Assembly: GCF_022808715.1 (NCBI RefSeq)
Contig: NZ_JAKZKX010000002.1
Location: forward strand, 1-64,000
Length of the DNA: 64,000 nucleotides
Source of the DNA: Fundidesulfovibrio agrisoli
Lineage (GTDB): Bacteria; Desulfobacterota; Desulfovibrionia; Desulfovibrionales; Desulfovibrionaceae
Direction of reading: 5' to 3'
Part shown: positions 24,245 through 31,663 of the stretch, in pieces
How positions within the stretch are numbered: the first letter of the stretch is position 1
Layout of the letters: each line of letters opens with the position of its first letter
Made by a program: the position numbers and the translations under genes
Notes under the pieces: generated by a model
Database searches by the model: none
What the model saw: the letters and a program-made list of their open reading frames with translations, nothing else
Told to the model about the DNA's origin: nothing

Positions 24245-25222
24245 ATGCCAAGCAAGCCCAAAACCGCGAACACCTGGTACCTGCTGATCTTCCTGGTGCT
24301 GTTCAGCCTGGTCCCGGTGCTCAAGACCACCAACTACCAGATGCTCCTGGCCGCGCACGTGCTCGTATGGGGCCTGTTCGCGGTGTCCTTCAACATGCTC
24401 TTCGGCGTCACGGGCATGCTCTCCTTCGGGCAGGCCCTCTATTACGGCATGGGCGCGTACGGCGCCGGGCTGTGCGTGAAGTACCTCGGGCAGGCCTGGT
24501 TCTTCCCGGGCATGGCCTTGGGAATCGTCCTGGCCGCCGTGACAGCCTGGCTGCTCGGGCATCTCATCATCCGGGTGAGCGGCGTGTTCTTCACCATGCT
24601 GACCCTGGCCTTCGGGCAACTGGGCTGGCAGGTGATGTTCAAGTGGTACTCCTTCACCGGCGGCGACGACGGCGTGCAGAACATCATCCCGCCCGGCCTC
24701 TTCTCCAACAAGGTGATCTACTACTACCTGGTGCTGGCCCTGGTGGGGGCGTCCATCTGGTTCCTGGGCAGGCTCTCGGCCTCGCCCATGGGGCTCATCC
24801 TGCGCTGCGTGCGCCAGAACCCGGAGCGGGTGCGCTTCCTGGGCAGGCGCGTGCGCCGCAACCAGCAGCGCATCTACATCATCTCCTCCCTGTTCACGGC
24901 CCTGGCGGGCGGGCTCATGAGCGGCGTGGACTACTCCATCCACACGGACATGTTCTACTGGACCACCTCCGGCCACGTGATCCTCATGTCCATCCTGGGC
25001 GGCATCGGCCAGTTCTTCGGGCCCTTGGTTGGCGCGGCGGTCATCGTGACCATCGAGGACGTGGTGGGCGCCTTCACCGAGTACTGGTCGCTCATCATCG
25101 GCACGGTCATGCTGGTCATGGTGCTCGGGCTGCCGCGCGGCCTCATGGGCGAGATCAGCCAGCTCTGGACGCGCCTGCCCGGAAGGCAGCAGGCCCTGAC
25201 AACCAGGGAGGAGGGCAACTGA
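24245..25222 (+). CDS. LivM-type ABC transporter permease
   Basis: The 325-residue membrane protein carries the LivM features: VWGLFAVSFNMLFGVTGMLSFGQALYYGMGAY, the FTMLTLAFGQ helix, and SPMGLILRCVRQNPERVRFLG (EAA-like loop). Its C-terminal part has SGHVILMSILGGIGQFFGPLVGA. Eight to ten membrane segments are expected. It is the second permease of the importer, separated by one base from livH and by one base from the ATPase gene that follows. Confidence 0.9.
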   Translation: MPSKPKTANTWYLLIFLVLFSLVPVLKTTNYQMLLAAHVLVWGLFAVSFNMLFGVTGMLSFGQALYYGMGAYGAGLCVKYLGQAWFFPGMALGIVLAAVTAWLLGHLIIRVSGVFFTMLTLAFGQLGWQVMFKWYSFTGGDDGVQNIIPPGLFSNKVIYYYLVLALVGASIWFLGRLSASPMGLILRCVRQNPERVRFLGRRVRRNQQRIYIISSLFTALAGGLMSGVDYSIHTDMFYWTTSGHVILMSILGGIGQFFGPLVGAAVIVTIEDVVGAFTEYWSLIIGTVMLVMVLGLPRGLMGEISQLWTRLPGRQQALTTREEGN

Positions 25223-25223
25223 G

Positions 25224-25988
25224 ATGGAACCCATAGCCCCGATCCTCGAACTGAAGGGCCTCTCCAAGGCCTTCGGCGGCCTCAAGGTCACCGACGACGT
25301 GAGCTTCAAGGTCATGCCGCGTGAAATCTCGGTGGTCATCGGCCCCAACGGCGCGGGCAAGACCACCCTGTTCAACCAGATCACCGGGCACCTGCGCCCG
25401 GACAGCGGCCGCATCCTCTTCAAGGGGCAGGATCTGGTGGGCAGGACCACCCAGCAGATCGTGGCCCTGGGCGTGGGCCGGGCCTTCCAGGTGGCCTCGC
25501 TGTTTTTGGGCGAGACCGTGCTGGACAACATCCGCGTGGCCTGCCTCTCCAAGCTGGACCAGACGCGCAAGCCCCTGCGCCCCGTCTCCGATTTCAAGCG
25601 CGCCACCAAGCGGGCCATGGAGATCCTCGACAGCCTGGGCCTGGCCCGCTACGCCGCCCGGCAGGCCCACGAGCTGGCCCACGGCGACCAGAAGCTCCTG
25701 GACATCGGCATCGCCCTGGCCCTGGAGCCCGTGCTGCTGCTGCTCGACGAGCCCACCTCCGGCATGTCCCCCGAGGAGCGCCACCTCACCCGCGAGCTGG
25801 TGCGCAAGCTCTGGAAGGACTTCAACCTCACCCTGATCTTCATCGAACACGACATGGACACGGTCTTCGGGCTGGCCCAGAGCGTGCGCGTCCTCCAGAG
25901 CGGGAGGCTGCTCGCCGAAGGCCCGCCCGAGGAAATCCGCAAAAACCAGGACGTCATCACCGCCTACCTGGGCGAGGAGGTCGCATGA
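25224..25988 (+). CDS. LivG-type ABC transporter ATP-binding protein
   Basis: The 254-residue cytoplasmic ATPase has Walker A GPNGAGKTT, the LivG-type variant signature LAHGDQKLLDIGIAL, Walker B PVLLLLDEPTSGMSP and the switch histidine in LIFIEHDMD. The extended region between Walker A and the signature is typical of LivG. It overlaps the following LivF-type gene by 4 bases (ATGA), which implies coupled translation of the two ATPase subunits. Confidence 0.92.
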   Translation: MEPIAPILELKGLSKAFGGLKVTDDVSFKVMPREISVVIGPNGAGKTTLFNQITGHLRPDSGRILFKGQDLVGRTTQQIVALGVGRAFQVASLFLGETVLDNIRVACLSKLDQTRKPLRPVSDFKRATKRAMEILDSLGLARYAARQAHELAHGDQKLLDIGIALALEPVLLLLDEPTSGMSPEERHLTRELVRKLWKDFNLTLIFIEHDMDTVFGLAQSVRVLQSGRLLAEGPPEEIRKNQDVITAYLGEEVA

Positions 25989-26689
25989 ACCCCATTCTCA
26001 CTGCCGGCGGCCTCAACACCTTCTACGGGCGCAGCCACATCCTCTTCGACATGGGCCTGGAGGTCCGCCAGGGAGAGACCGTCTGCCTCGTGGGCCGCAA
26101 CGGCGCGGGCAAGACCACCACGTTCCGCTCGCTGATGAACCTCTCCCCGCCGAAATCGGGCCGGGTGCGGTTCATGGGGCGCGATTGCGCGGGCCTGCCC
26201 CCCTACAAGATGGCCAGGCTCGGACTGGGCTTCGTCCCGGAGGACAGGCGCATCCTCGGCCCCTTCAGCGTGCGCGAGAACCTGGAGATGGGCGTCATCT
26301 CCGGGCGCACCGGGCGCTGGAACCTGGAGTCGGTGCTGGATTGCTTCCCAACCCTGCGCCGGATGCTCGACCGCATGGGCGCATCCCTCTCCGGCGGGGA
26401 GCAGCAGATGCTCACCATCGGCCGCGCCCTCATGGGCAACCCCGAGGTGCTCATCCTGGACGAGCCCACCGAGGGCCTCTCCCCGGTGATCGTGGGCGAG
26501 CTCAAGGAGCTCGTGCTGCGGCTCAAGCGCGAAGGCACCACGATTCTTCTCTCCGAGCAGAACATCCGCTTCGCCCTGGCCGTCTCGGACAGCGTGGCCG
26601 TCATGGACAAGGGCCGGGCCGTCTACACGGGGCCTGTGGAGTCCTTCAGGAACGACGCGGAGATCCAGAGCCGCTACCTGGCGGTCTGA
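25985..26689 (+). CDS. LivF-type ABC transporter ATP-binding protein
   Basis: The 234-residue ATPase has Walker A GRNGAGKTT, the GFVPEDRRIL loop typical of LivF, signature LSGGEQQMLTIGRAL and Walker B VLILDEPTEGLSP. With LivG it powers the importer. The next gene, an alcohol dehydrogenase, starts 83 bases downstream without an intervening terminator, so the enzymes are probably part of the same transcription unit. Confidence 0.92.
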   Translation: MNPILTAGGLNTFYGRSHILFDMGLEVRQGETVCLVGRNGAGKTTTFRSLMNLSPPKSGRVRFMGRDCAGLPPYKMARLGLGFVPEDRRILGPFSVRENLEMGVISGRTGRWNLESVLDCFPTLRRMLDRMGASLSGGEQQMLTIGRALMGNPEVLILDEPTEGLSPVIVGELKELVLRLKREGTTILLSEQNIRFALAVSDSVAVMDKGRAVYTGPVESFRNDAEIQSRYLAV

Positions 26690-26772
26690 GCAGACTGCGA
26701 GGCCTGGGCAGCGACGGCACGCACCGCACAATGGCCCGCGCAAGCGGAGCCGAACCAAGCAGGGGTACTGCC

Positions 26773-27930
26773 ATGGGAACCATTACGACGTTTCAGACCA
26801 CCCGGCGCATCGTCATGGGCGCCGGAGCGATAGCCAAACTGGGTGAGGAAGTCCGCAGGCTGGGGGGCAAGCGGGTGATGGTGGTGACGGACCCGGGCCT
26901 CGCCGGGACCGGCCTGGTGGACAAGGTGGAGGATCTGCTGAAGCGGGAGCGGATCGCCTTCGCGCGCTTCTCCGACGTGGAGGCCGACCCCTCCTACGAG
27001 ACGGCCGTGCGCGCCAGCGAGAAGGTCAAGGAGTTCAAGGCGAACGTGATCCTGGGCCTGGGCGGCGGCTCCGCGCAGGACGTGGCCAAGGTCTCCTCCA
27101 TCCTGGCCACCAACACCGGCGGCGTCTCCACCATGTTCGGCATCGACCTGGTGCCCAAGCCGGGGCTCAAGCTCATACTCATACCGACCACGGCGGGCAC
27201 GGGCAGCGAGGTCACGCCCATCGCCATCCTCTCCGACCACCACGAGAAGCTCAAGAAAGGCATCGTGAGCCAGTACCTGTTCCCAAGCGTGGCCCTGCTG
27301 GACCCGGAGCTGACCCTGGGCCTGCCGCCGAGCATCACCGTGGCCACCGGCATGGACGCCCTGATCCACGCCGTGGAGGCCTACACCTCCGTAAACGCCA
27401 CCCCCATGACCGACATGCTGGCCATGCAGGCCATCACGCTTGTCCACGGCAGCATCAGGACCGCCTTCGCCAACGGCGGCGACATCGAGGCGCGATCCAA
27501 GATGATGGAGGGCAGCATGCTGGCGGGCATGGCCTTCGCCAACGCGGGGGTCACGGCGGTGCACGCCTTCGCCTACCCCATCGGGGCCGAGTACCACATC
27601 CCCCACGGGGTGGCGAACAGCATCATGCTGGTGCCCGTTATGGAGTTCAACATGCTGGGCAACATCCCCAAGTTCGCGAACCTAGCCGGGATGCTGGGCG
27701 AGAACGTGGCGGGCCTCTCCGCCCGGGAGGCCGCGCTCAAGGCGGTGGAGGCGCTGCGCCAGCTCTCCAAGGATTTGCAGGTGCCCGCCCGGCTCTCCGC
27801 CTTCGGGGTCAAGGACGCGGACATCCCCGGCCTGGCCCAGGGCGTGATGAAGGTCACCCGCCTGCTGGCCAACAATCCGCGCCTGCTGCGCCTGGAGGAT
27901 GCCGAGCGCATCTATCGCTGCGTGCTGTAG
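26773..27930 (+). CDS. iron-containing (group III) alcohol dehydrogenase
   Basis: The 385-residue protein belongs to the Fe-ADH family: GGKRVMVVTDPGL at the N-terminal Rossmann part, the nucleotide loop GLGGGSAQDVAK, IPTTAGTGSEVTP, and the metal-binding region with MDALIHAVEAY and HAFAYPIGAEYHIPHG, which provides the conserved histidines. It interconverts an alcohol and an aldehyde with NAD(H). The ATG at 26773 is preceded by GCAGGGG. Placement between the importer and an aldehyde oxidoreductase suggests alcohol oxidation (or aldehyde reduction) of the imported compound. Confidence 0.92.
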   Translation: MGTITTFQTTRRIVMGAGAIAKLGEEVRRLGGKRVMVVTDPGLAGTGLVDKVEDLLKRERIAFARFSDVEADPSYETAVRASEKVKEFKANVILGLGGGSAQDVAKVSSILATNTGGVSTMFGIDLVPKPGLKLILIPTTAGTGSEVTPIAILSDHHEKLKKGIVSQYLFPSVALLDPELTLGLPPSITVATGMDALIHAVEAYTSVNATPMTDMLAMQAITLVHGSIRTAFANGGDIEARSKMMEGSMLAGMAFANAGVTAVHAFAYPIGAEYHIPHGVANSIMLVPVMEFNMLGNIPKFANLAGMLGENVAGLSAREAALKAVEALRQLSKDLQVPARLSAFGVKDADIPGLAQGVMKVTRLLANNPRLLRLEDAERIYRCVL

Positions 27931-28020
27931 GCCCCGGCGTTCTGACGGCTTGAACCGGCGCGTCCGCATCAAGTCATGCGGGCGCGCGTCCCCCAAACCC
28001 GACGCCCAGAAGGAAAGTCC

Positions 28021-29784
28021 ATGTTCGGATTCTACGGCAGGATACTCACGGTGGACCTTGGCAACAGGACATACTCCATCGACGCGCCCGAAGCCGGGCT
28101 GCTGGAGTCCGTGCTGGGGGGCAAGGGTCTCGGCACGGCCCTGCTCGCCTCGCGCAATCCCGCCGGGGCGGACCCCCTGGGGCCGGACAACCGACTGATC
28201 TTCGCCACCGGCCCCTTCTGCGGCGGCCCCATCTGGGGCGGCAGCCGCTACGGCGTGTTCACCAAGTCCCCGCTGACCGGATTCTACGCCGAATCCTATT
28301 CGGGCGGCAAAGTGCCCGAGGCCATCGACAGGGCAGGCTTCGACGCCATCGTGATCGAGGGCGTGTCGGAGCGGCCCGTGGCCCTGGCCATCCACCCCGA
28401 AGGTTGCGCATTCCACGAGGCCGACCACATGTGGGGCCTGGAGACCTACGACGCCGAACGCGCCGCCCGCTCCGCCCTGGGCGTGGACAAGCCGGGCTTC
28501 GGCCCGCCCGGGGCCGTGGTCATCGGCCCCGCCGGGGAGCGCCTGGTGCGCTACGCGATCATCGCCAACGACTTCTGGCGCTGCGCGGGCAGGGCCGGGG
28601 TGGGGGCGGTGATGGGCTCCAAGCGGCTCAAGGCCGTGGTCTTCCAGGGCGACCGCAAGCGTGAACTGGCCGACCCCAAGGGCGCGCGCGCCTACGCCGC
28701 CGATTTCGCCAAGCAGAACAAGGAGAACAAGGGCGTCAAGGCCTACAAGGCCTACGGCACCACCATGATGGTGGCGCTGATGAACACCGCCGGGGCCTTC
28801 CCCGCCAAGTACTGGAGCCAGGGCACCTGCGACCACTGGCCCAAGATCAGCGGGGAGACCTTCCACAAGGAGCACGAGGTCACGCCCCACGCCTGCCTCA
28901 AGTGCTTCATGGCCTGCGGCCGAATGGCCAAGCTGGCCAAGGGCCGCCACCAGGGGCTGGTGCTGGAGGGCCCGGAATACGAGACCATCTACGCCTTCGG
29001 CGGCCTGTGCATGATCGAGGAGATGGACGAGATAGTCTGGCTCAACGACCTGTGCGACCGACTCGGCATGGACACCATCAGCGCCGGGAACCTCTGCGCC
29101 CTGGCCATCGAGGCCTGCCGCCGGGGCAAGCTGGACCTGGGCCTGGACTACGGCGACTTCGAGGGCGTGGGCAGGCTCATCCACGAGATCGCGGAACGCC
29201 GGGGCGTGGGGGAGCTCATGGCCGAGGGCATCGTGCCCACGGCCGAGGAATGGGGCCTCTCCGACCTGGCCATCCACGTCAAGGGCATGGAGCCTCCCGG
29301 CTACGACCCGCGCGTGCTCAAGGGCATGGGCCTGGCCTACGGCACATCCCCCCGAGGCGCCTGCCACCTGCGCACCACGTTCTACAAGCCCGAGCTGGCA
29401 GGGTTCATCCCGCCGGACGCCATCGAAGGCAAGGCCGAGATGCTGACCGACTACGAGGACCGCCTCACCATCTTCGACACGCTCGTCCTCTGCCGCTTCT
29501 ACCGGGACATGTACACCTGGGAGGAGCTGGAAAAGGCCGTGGGGCTGGCCACCGGGCTGGACGCCTCCAAGGAGGAGCTGAGGCGCAAGGCGGCCCGCGT
29601 GCTGAACCTCACCCGGAAGTTCAATCTGCGCGAGGGCCTGACCATGAAGGACGACCGCCTCCCCGGCCGCCTGCACCGCGAGGCCCTGCCGGACGGCCGG
29701 ACCCTGACGGCCGCCGAGATGGAGCGCCTGCTGGCCGACTACTACCGGTTGAGGGGCTGGAACCCGGACGGGTCCATGCCCTAG
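28021..29784 (+). CDS. tungsten-type aldehyde:ferredoxin oxidoreductase
   Basis: The 587-residue protein belongs to the AOR family. The N-terminus MFGFYGRILTVDLGNRTYS is characteristic, followed by the pterin-binding segments GPFCGGPIWGGSRYGVFTKSP and GFYAESYSGG. The 4Fe-4S motif CLKCFMACGR lies near residue 297, with a likely fourth Cys in TLVLCRFYRD near residue 490. AORs oxidise aldehydes to acids with ferredoxin and a bis-pterin tungsten cofactor. Family length is about 600, so it is complete. GAAGGAAAG precedes the ATG. It is the last gene of the unit and is followed by a strong hairpin. Confidence 0.9.
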   Translation: MFGFYGRILTVDLGNRTYSIDAPEAGLLESVLGGKGLGTALLASRNPAGADPLGPDNRLIFATGPFCGGPIWGGSRYGVFTKSPLTGFYAESYSGGKVPEAIDRAGFDAIVIEGVSERPVALAIHPEGCAFHEADHMWGLETYDAERAARSALGVDKPGFGPPGAVVIGPAGERLVRYAIIANDFWRCAGRAGVGAVMGSKRLKAVVFQGDRKRELADPKGARAYAADFAKQNKENKGVKAYKAYGTTMMVALMNTAGAFPAKYWSQGTCDHWPKISGETFHKEHEVTPHACLKCFMACGRMAKLAKGRHQGLVLEGPEYETIYAFGGLCMIEEMDEIVWLNDLCDRLGMDTISAGNLCALAIEACRRGKLDLGLDYGDFEGVGRLIHEIAERRGVGELMAEGIVPTAEEWGLSDLAIHVKGMEPPGYDPRVLKGMGLAYGTSPRGACHLRTTFYKPELAGFIPPDAIEGKAEMLTDYEDRLTIFDTLVLCRFYRDMYTWEELEKAVGLATGLDASKEELRRKAARVLNLTRKFNLREGLTMKDDRLPGRLHREALPDGRTLTAAEMERLLADYYRLRGWNPDGSMP

Positions 29785-29832
29785 AAACAGCCCTGCGCGG
29801 ACCCGCCCTGGCGGGGTTCGCCTCGAGAGATT

Positions 29833-29869
29833 GCAAACGCCCGCAAGCGCCCGGCTTGCGGGCGTTTGC
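29833..29869 (+). terminator. 15-bp perfect hairpin after the AOR gene
   Basis: Left arm 29833-29847 (GCAAACGCCCGCAAG) pairs exactly with 29855-29869, with a 7-base loop. No T-run follows, so it may act as a transcript-end stabiliser or a rho-independent terminator of atypical form. Confidence 0.65.
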
Positions 29870-30068
29870 GCGTGTGCGCCCCGCCCCGCGGACGCCTCAA
29901 GTTTGCCCTGGACTTCCCCCATTGCCTGTGCTGATGTCCTTGCAGGATCGATGCGGCACGGCGCTGCATGCATGCCCGGTGCGCAAACCATCCCTTTGCG
30001 CCGCTTGGGATTGCCCCGCCCCCGCGATCCGTCCCACTCGGCAACGCACACACCACGAGGATGATGTC

Positions 30069-31571
30069 ATGCGTCTGCACTCCACCACGGACATTCCGCA
30101 CAGCTCCATGAGGCTTTCCCGGCCCATCTTGAAGTTGCTGCTCTCCAGCATCATTCTCATGAGCTGCGCCTGGCTCCCGGCAACCGCCCAGGCCTTCACC
30201 ATCTATTTCTCGCAAAGCGGCTACAGCGGCCCGGTCTGGCTCCAGATACAGGACCCCAACCACAATTCGACGTCGGCCAACTTCGTGGCCAGCTACGGCT
30301 CCGGCACGTCCATCAGCTTCGACGACGGCAACGGGGGCAAAAACCTGATGTCAGCCCCCGTCAAACTGAGCGCCATCGGGGCGGGGGGGCTCACCGTCGC
30401 CTACTCCAACAGCGCGGTGTTCTTCATCTTTTACGACGACCCCACGAACAACTCGCGCACCGCCGCGCCTGCGCACCTGGTCTCCACCCAGCGCTTCCAG
30501 CCCTTCGAGGTCACAATGACCGGCAACAGCGGGGACCAGGGCAACCTGACCGCCATCAATTATTTCACCGCCCCGCTCTCCATCCGCAGCTACAGCGTGA
30601 ACCCCAAGACCAACCCCTCGGCCCCCGTGCTGCAACAGACGGACTGGGGCAGCGCAACGGCCCGGAAGATCGGGGCGCGCATGGCGGCCCTGACCAACAG
30701 CAACCCCAGCGCCGTCATGAAGAACGCGGCGGGCAAGGTGGTGCGCTACATCGGCCCCAGCAACTACAACGGCGCGAACCCCTGGCCCTCCTTCGTGCCC
30801 TACATGCAGTCCGTGCACACGGCAAACCAGAGCACCCACATCGCCCGCTCCAACGGCTTCAACTTCCCGGACGGCTCCAGCGTCTACCAGTTCGGCTGCG
30901 ACATGCAGGCCACGGCGGGCTCAGACGGCACCGTGACCGTCACCGGCAAACTCACCCACTGGCACACCGGGGACCAGGCCGCCAGCGACTGGGACAACGC
31001 CACGGTGACCATCTCCGCCGCCAACGTGAACGACTACAACAACGCCATCTACGGCCAGATCCAAAACAACGCCGTGACCCTCACCGGCCAGGCCTGGACC
31101 GACTTCCAGACCTATGCCCAGGGCATTCTCAAAAACCCCGCGCTGCCGTACAACGCGAGTACCAACCCGAGCCTTTACGACACGGCCTACGCCACCACCG
31201 TGAACATGATCGTCGGCGAAATCACAACCGGAATCCTCGGCGGCTTCTACAACAGCAACTACATGGTCAACGGAACGCAGCTGAAGAACATGGTCAGCAA
31301 CAGTTGGTGGTCGCTCGTGCCCATGGTGGCCTTTTCCACCATCCAGCCCGGCACCGCCTACTACAACACCTACGCCAACGTGATATACGAGGAATCGGGC
31401 AACACCGTGTACGGCGTCCCCTACAGCGACAGGTTCGGCAGCGGCCCGCTGGTCAACACGGTGCAGTTGGGCCAGAGCAGCGTCAATTACTGGATCGTGG
31501 GCATCGGGGCTCCGCTTGCGGCGAATACCCCCACCGTCGCGCCCGAATCCATGCTCCTGCTGGGCAACTGA
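30069..31571 (+). CDS. secreted glucanase-like protein (GH64-like)
   Basis: The 500-residue protein has an N-terminal signal peptide (LLLSSIILMSCAWLPATAQA, after a ~20-residue basic lead). The mature start FTIYFSQSGYSGPVWLQIQD, the FEVTM and LTAINYFTAPLSIRSY segments and the overall length recall beta-1,3-glucanase-like proteins of the GH64/thaumatin-like type. I recognise this only in outline and cannot place catalytic acids. It is rich in Asn, Ser, Thr and Tyr, as expected for an exported protein, and ends in ESMLLLGN, similar to the LLLAN end of the Fn3 protein at 14742. GAGG lies 8 bases before the ATG. It stands alone between two hairpins. Confidence 0.5.
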   Translation: MRLHSTTDIPHSSMRLSRPILKLLLSSIILMSCAWLPATAQAFTIYFSQSGYSGPVWLQIQDPNHNSTSANFVASYGSGTSISFDDGNGGKNLMSAPVKLSAIGAGGLTVAYSNSAVFFIFYDDPTNNSRTAAPAHLVSTQRFQPFEVTMTGNSGDQGNLTAINYFTAPLSIRSYSVNPKTNPSAPVLQQTDWGSATARKIGARMAALTNSNPSAVMKNAAGKVVRYIGPSNYNGANPWPSFVPYMQSVHTANQSTHIARSNGFNFPDGSSVYQFGCDMQATAGSDGTVTVTGKLTHWHTGDQAASDWDNATVTISAANVNDYNNAIYGQIQNNAVTLTGQAWTDFQTYAQGILKNPALPYNASTNPSLYDTAYATTVNMIVGEITTGILGGFYNSNYMVNGTQLKNMVSNSWWSLVPMVAFSTIQPGTAYYNTYANVIYEESGNTVYGVPYSDRFGSGPLVNTVQLGQSSVNYWIVGIGAPLAANTPTVAPESMLLLGN

Positions 31572-31606
31572 GCCCCGGGCGGCGGGTAAGGCGCACAGCC
31601 GAACAA

Positions 31607-31635
31607 AAAGGGCGCGGCCTGAGGCCGCGCCCTTT
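31607..31635. terminator. bidirectional hairpin between convergent genes
   Basis: AAAGGGCGCGGCC (31607-31619) pairs with GGCCGCGCCCTTT (31623-31635) around a short loop. A-rich and T-rich flanks on the two sides fit termination of both the rightward glucanase-like gene and the leftward LOG-domain gene. Confidence 0.8.
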
Positions 31636-31663
31636 CGCATTGCAGCGTGCAGGCGACCCCGGC

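Noticed and set aside
26185..26772. Fusion of LivF-region sequence with the alcohol dehydrogenase frame
   Set aside because: The frame is open by chance across the livF gene; the ADH starts at 26773 with a typical N-terminus.
28902..30068. Fusion of an AOR-overlapping frame with the glucanase-like protein
   Set aside because: The part before 30069 is a shadow of the AOR gene and crosses a hairpin; the signal peptide begins after the ATG at 30069.
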